From Cavia porcellus (lineage: Eukaryota; Chordata; Mammalia; Rodentia; Caviidae): a stretch of DNA of 64,000 nt. A program made the translations under genes and the position numbers. The stretch covers positions 20,003,501 through 20,067,500 of the forward strand of contig NW_026947507.1 of assembly GCF_034190915.1 (NCBI RefSeq), read 5' to 3'. Under the pieces are notes generated by a model. That model worked only from the letters and a program-made list of their open reading frames with translations, did no database searches and was not told the DNA's origin. Every line of letters begins with the position of its first letter. Position 1 is the first letter of the stretch. Of this stretch, positions 61,378-64,000 are shown piece after piece.

Positions 61378-61490
61378 ACTGGGTGTGGTGGTGTGCACCT
61401 GTAGTCCCAGGTAGCAGAGAGGCTGAGACAGGAGGATCACTTGAACCCTGGGATTTGAGACCAGTTTGGGCAACACAACAGGACCCAGTT
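61378..61490 (+). repeat. B1/Alu-type 7SL SINE monomer, sense
   Basis: GGGTGTGGTGGTGTGCACCTGTAGTCCCAGG, GAGGCTGAGACAGGAGGATCACTTGAACCC, and GAGACCAGTTTGGGCAACAC give the 7SL-derived Pol III promoter region and the following Alu domain. One monomer only, which fits a rodent B1 rather than a primate Alu dimer. The 97-codon plus frame at 61317-61610 is this SINE. Confidence 0.88.
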
Positions 61491-61913
61491 GGGAAGGACG
61501 GAAAAATCATAGGACCAGATAGACCTACTCTTCTACATTATGTACATTACTTTTATATTACATATTCTAATGTACTCACTAACTGCTGGAAACATAATAT
61601 TTTATATTAAATAATCATGAGCACTCAACAACATATGACAATAAGCATTTATTGTTCACTTTTCCTGGAATTGCTTCTTTGTCTTCAAATCAGCTATTGT
61701 CAGACATAGTTGAGGTGACTTGACTCTATTTCATGCTGGCCATGTACAGCAAGAGCACTGAAACAAGACACGTACCTGAGGGCTGTTTGTTTCTGGTTCA
61801 CATTTCTGCTAATATCCCATTAACAAAACAAGTCACATGACTGAGTCATGAGGGGAAAAATACTCCATCACAGTTGGAAATGCACTGTGTAGGTACAGAT
61901 GGACCATGGATAC

Positions 61914-61949
<36 letters not shown>

Positions 61950-62379
61950 GAATTAGAAATAAAATTGTCAACAACCTATCATATTTCTCATAATGAAGAT
62001 CAAATGATTAAAGAAAGAAGAGTAAAAACAGTCTTTTTTCTACAACTAGATAAAATTCTACCAATAAGAAAAAGTAAATACAAGTAAAAATATTAGTTTT
62101 GTAATAGAAAAATAATTAAAATAACTTCTTGGATATTAACAAGAACATTAAGAAAGACATGCCCATAGTTATTAAATATTTATAATCCTTCTATAAGAAT
62201 ATGTAAACCTAGAGCATAGGTTAGAGGATAAGAATATTTTCAAATCCAAGACATCTTACTGTTTATGTGACACTGAAAATTTTAATAAATATGAATGGAT
62301 TTCATTAAGAAATTAAATAATAATAATGAGGAGACTGCAAAGAAAAGGACTTCTGCTAAACTGTCAATGAATATGTAAG
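61491..62379. other. Unassigned AT-rich DNA
   Basis: Apart from the TAGA array nothing is recognised. Confidence 0.5.
61914..61948. repeat. (TAGA)n microsatellite
   Basis: About eight near-pure TAGA units, likely length-variable. Confidence 0.97.
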
Positions 62380-62519
62380 CTACTACACTGTGAAAACTCT
62401 AAAAGTCAGTATGAAGATTCCTCAGAAACTTAACAGTAGAAATTTCATTCCATTTACTGTTTCCCTTCTAGATATTTTCTCAGAAGAGCTAAAGGGATTG
62501 AATTACAGCCTACATGCTT
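62380..62519 (+). mobile_element. L1 3' scrap, sense
   Basis: ACTGTGAAAACTCTAAAAGTC, AGTATGAAGATTCCTCAGAAAC and ATTTCATTCCATTTACTG resemble the sense L1 3' region ('tggagattcctcaaaaa ... ccatttgacc'). It stops where antisense L1 3' UTR sequence begins. Confidence 0.55.
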
Positions 62520-63635
62520 CTCCATATTTTTCCCCACTCTTCTCTCCTCTATTCAACCTCTTTCCCCTTCTTATTTACAAAGTTTTGTTTTCATTTTTAT
62601 CATTTCTTTCTTCTTCCTCCCATTCCCCCTCTTCCCTCCATAGTTCCCCTTTATTTTGAATAATTTATTCCTATGGCACAATACCTTTTATATACTCTGA
62701 TCCTTATTTAAAGTTTTGGTATCTCACACCAGAGAAATAAAGCAATATTCATATATGTGTGTCATATTTGATTCATTTAAGAGTTATGGCTGATATTTAT
62801 CTATCTATCTGTTCATCCATCCATCGTCCACCAACAGTGGAGTGTAAACTGCTTATTTTATCCTTTCTCAGTGCATTTATTGTTAGTGTACAGGAATGCT
62901 ATTTATTTTTGAGTGTTGACTTTGATCAGTCTTGGATTGAAGTTCACATTAGCTACAAACAGAATAGCTACCTGATTTTTTTCTACATCATACTACTGAA
63001 TATGGTTATTTGATCTAGAAATCTTTCATTGGAGTTTTTAGGGTCTTTTATGTAGAGCATCATGTTGGTGTAAATGTATTTATGGTTGTAAAGGGTGTAA
63101 ATATTTATGATGTAAAAGTACAAAAAATAATGATGTTTTAATGTCTTCTTTTTCTCTCCTTGTTCTTTTTTTTTTCTCATTCTCTCTTGTCTAATTGATC
63201 TAGCTAATGTTTCCAGAACTATATTGAACAGGAGTCTTGATAGTAAATGTCTTTGTCTTGTTTCAGTTTTTGACCTTTTAGTAGAATGTTGACTGTTAAT
63301 TTGTCATAGATGGCCTTTATCAGATTGAGATAAAGACCTTCTATTCCAATTTTCTGTAGGATTATTTTTAATCATGAATGGGTACTAACTTTGTCACATG
63401 CTTTTTATGCATCTATTGTGATGGTCATGTGATTTTTGTGTTTGATTTTGTTGATATGACACATTTCATTTACTTACTTGCGTATGTTGAAGATTCCCAG
63501 CATCTCTGGATGAATTCTAGTTGGTCATGGGGTAAAATATTCTTGATTATTTACTGCATTCTATTTGCCAGTATCTTATTCAGATTTTTCATGTCATTAG
63601 ATAGATTGGCTTGCAGTTCTCTTTTCTTGGACTCC
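62520..63635 (-). mobile_element. L1 3' UTR to ORF2 RT region, antisense (left arm)
   Basis: CT-rich 3' UTR (62520-62650) shares its style with the L1 3' end at 32.8-33.0 kb. It is followed by GTGTACAGGAATGCTATTTA near 62888, CCAGAACTATATTGAACAGGAG near 63213, AATTTGTCATAGATGGCCTTTATC near 63298 and GCATTCTATTTGCCAGTATC near 63556, the complement of ORF2. Parts of ORF2 are missing between these. The plus frames at 62390-63647 are antisense L1. Confidence 0.8.
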
Positions 63636-64000
63636 AAACACCAGTAGAAATAAACTAGAAGACAGGGCAAGCTATTAAACAGAGGAGAAAGACAGATCAC
63701 CAAAAATGGGAAAATAATATGAGAAGGATAAGTCACTCCATATCATTTATAACCATCAATATAAATGGTCTCAACTCATCAGTCAAAAAAAAAAAAACTA
63801 GAAGAATGAACCAAGAAACAAGATCCAGCAAAGTTGCATACAAGAACCACATTTAACTCAAAAATAAATTCATAGATTGAATGTAAAAGGATAAAAAGAA
63901 ATACTAGATGTCACAGGAACCCAGAAAAAAGCAGGGTAGCTATTCTATTTGTAACAATGTGAACTTCAATCCAAGAGTGATCAAAAGAGACAAAGTCAGT
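63636..64000 (+). mobile_element. L1 ORF2 endonuclease region, sense (right arm, cut by edge)
   Basis: From about 63636 the strand flips: AACCATCAATATAAATGGTCTC, AACAAGATCCAGCAAAGTTG, ACAAGAACCACATTTAACTC and GAATGTAAAAGGATAAAAAG follow the start of ORF2 (endonuclease domain) in sense. Stops show it is dead. The element runs off the right edge of the window. Confidence 0.8.

Noticed and set aside
61317..61610. 97-codon plus-strand frame with Alu-like peptide
   Set aside because: The central part is the 7SL-derived SINE.

Overview
The window looks like gene-poor, AT-rich mammalian nuclear DNA (intergenic, or the inside of a very large intron). I found no protein-coding gene, RNA gene, CRISPR array, CpG island or bacterial or viral gene cluster that I can support. 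Open reading frames are short (longest 157 codons), share no recognisable domain, and many lie inside transposon remains or microsatellites.

The repeats suggest a rodent outside the mouse/rat group. There are several tRNA-Ala-like ID SINEs (6.9, 22.8, 29.0, 33.4, 35.5, 36.3 and 36.4 kb), a fused B1-dID type SINE (28.1 kb) and a 7SL-derived B1/Alu-type monomer (61.4 kb), but no B2, B4 or dimeric primate Alu. A squirrel-related or guinea-pig-related (ctenohystrican) rodent fits best; I cannot decide between them from memory. These assignments rest on recognising family landmarks by eye, without a repeat library, so boundaries are approximate.

Layout. 0-13 kb: mostly unassigned AT-rich DNA, a purine-rich tract, one ID, and two L1 3' ends just after a 36-base hairpin. 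13-18 kb: GT, CT and CA microsatellites, L2 fragments, and two MaLR-type LTRs in opposite orientation. 18-28 kb: AT-rich DNA, then antisense old L1 broken by two LTR-like blocks, then L2/MIR scraps. 28-36 kb: the densest part. An antisense L1 carries an ID and two LTRs, followed by a second L1 whose 5' half is inverted (twin-priming pattern), itself holding two IDs, one of them well preserved. 36-42 kb: IDs, L2, MIR, a long GA tract, an MLT1 LTR, a TA tract and another MaLR LTR. 43.6-45.9 kb: three L1 3' ends in a row. 46-58 kb: low in young repeats, with MIR/L2 relics and several unassigned islands that could hold conserved noncoding elements. 58-64 kb: antisense L1, TA/GATA/AGACAG microsatellites, a B1-like SINE, and a second L1 with an inverted 5' part running off the right edge.

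There is no operon or pathway here. The interest lies in the history of insertions, a few hairpins and duplications, and some repeat-free islands worth a conservation check. I did not find an undescribed biological system.
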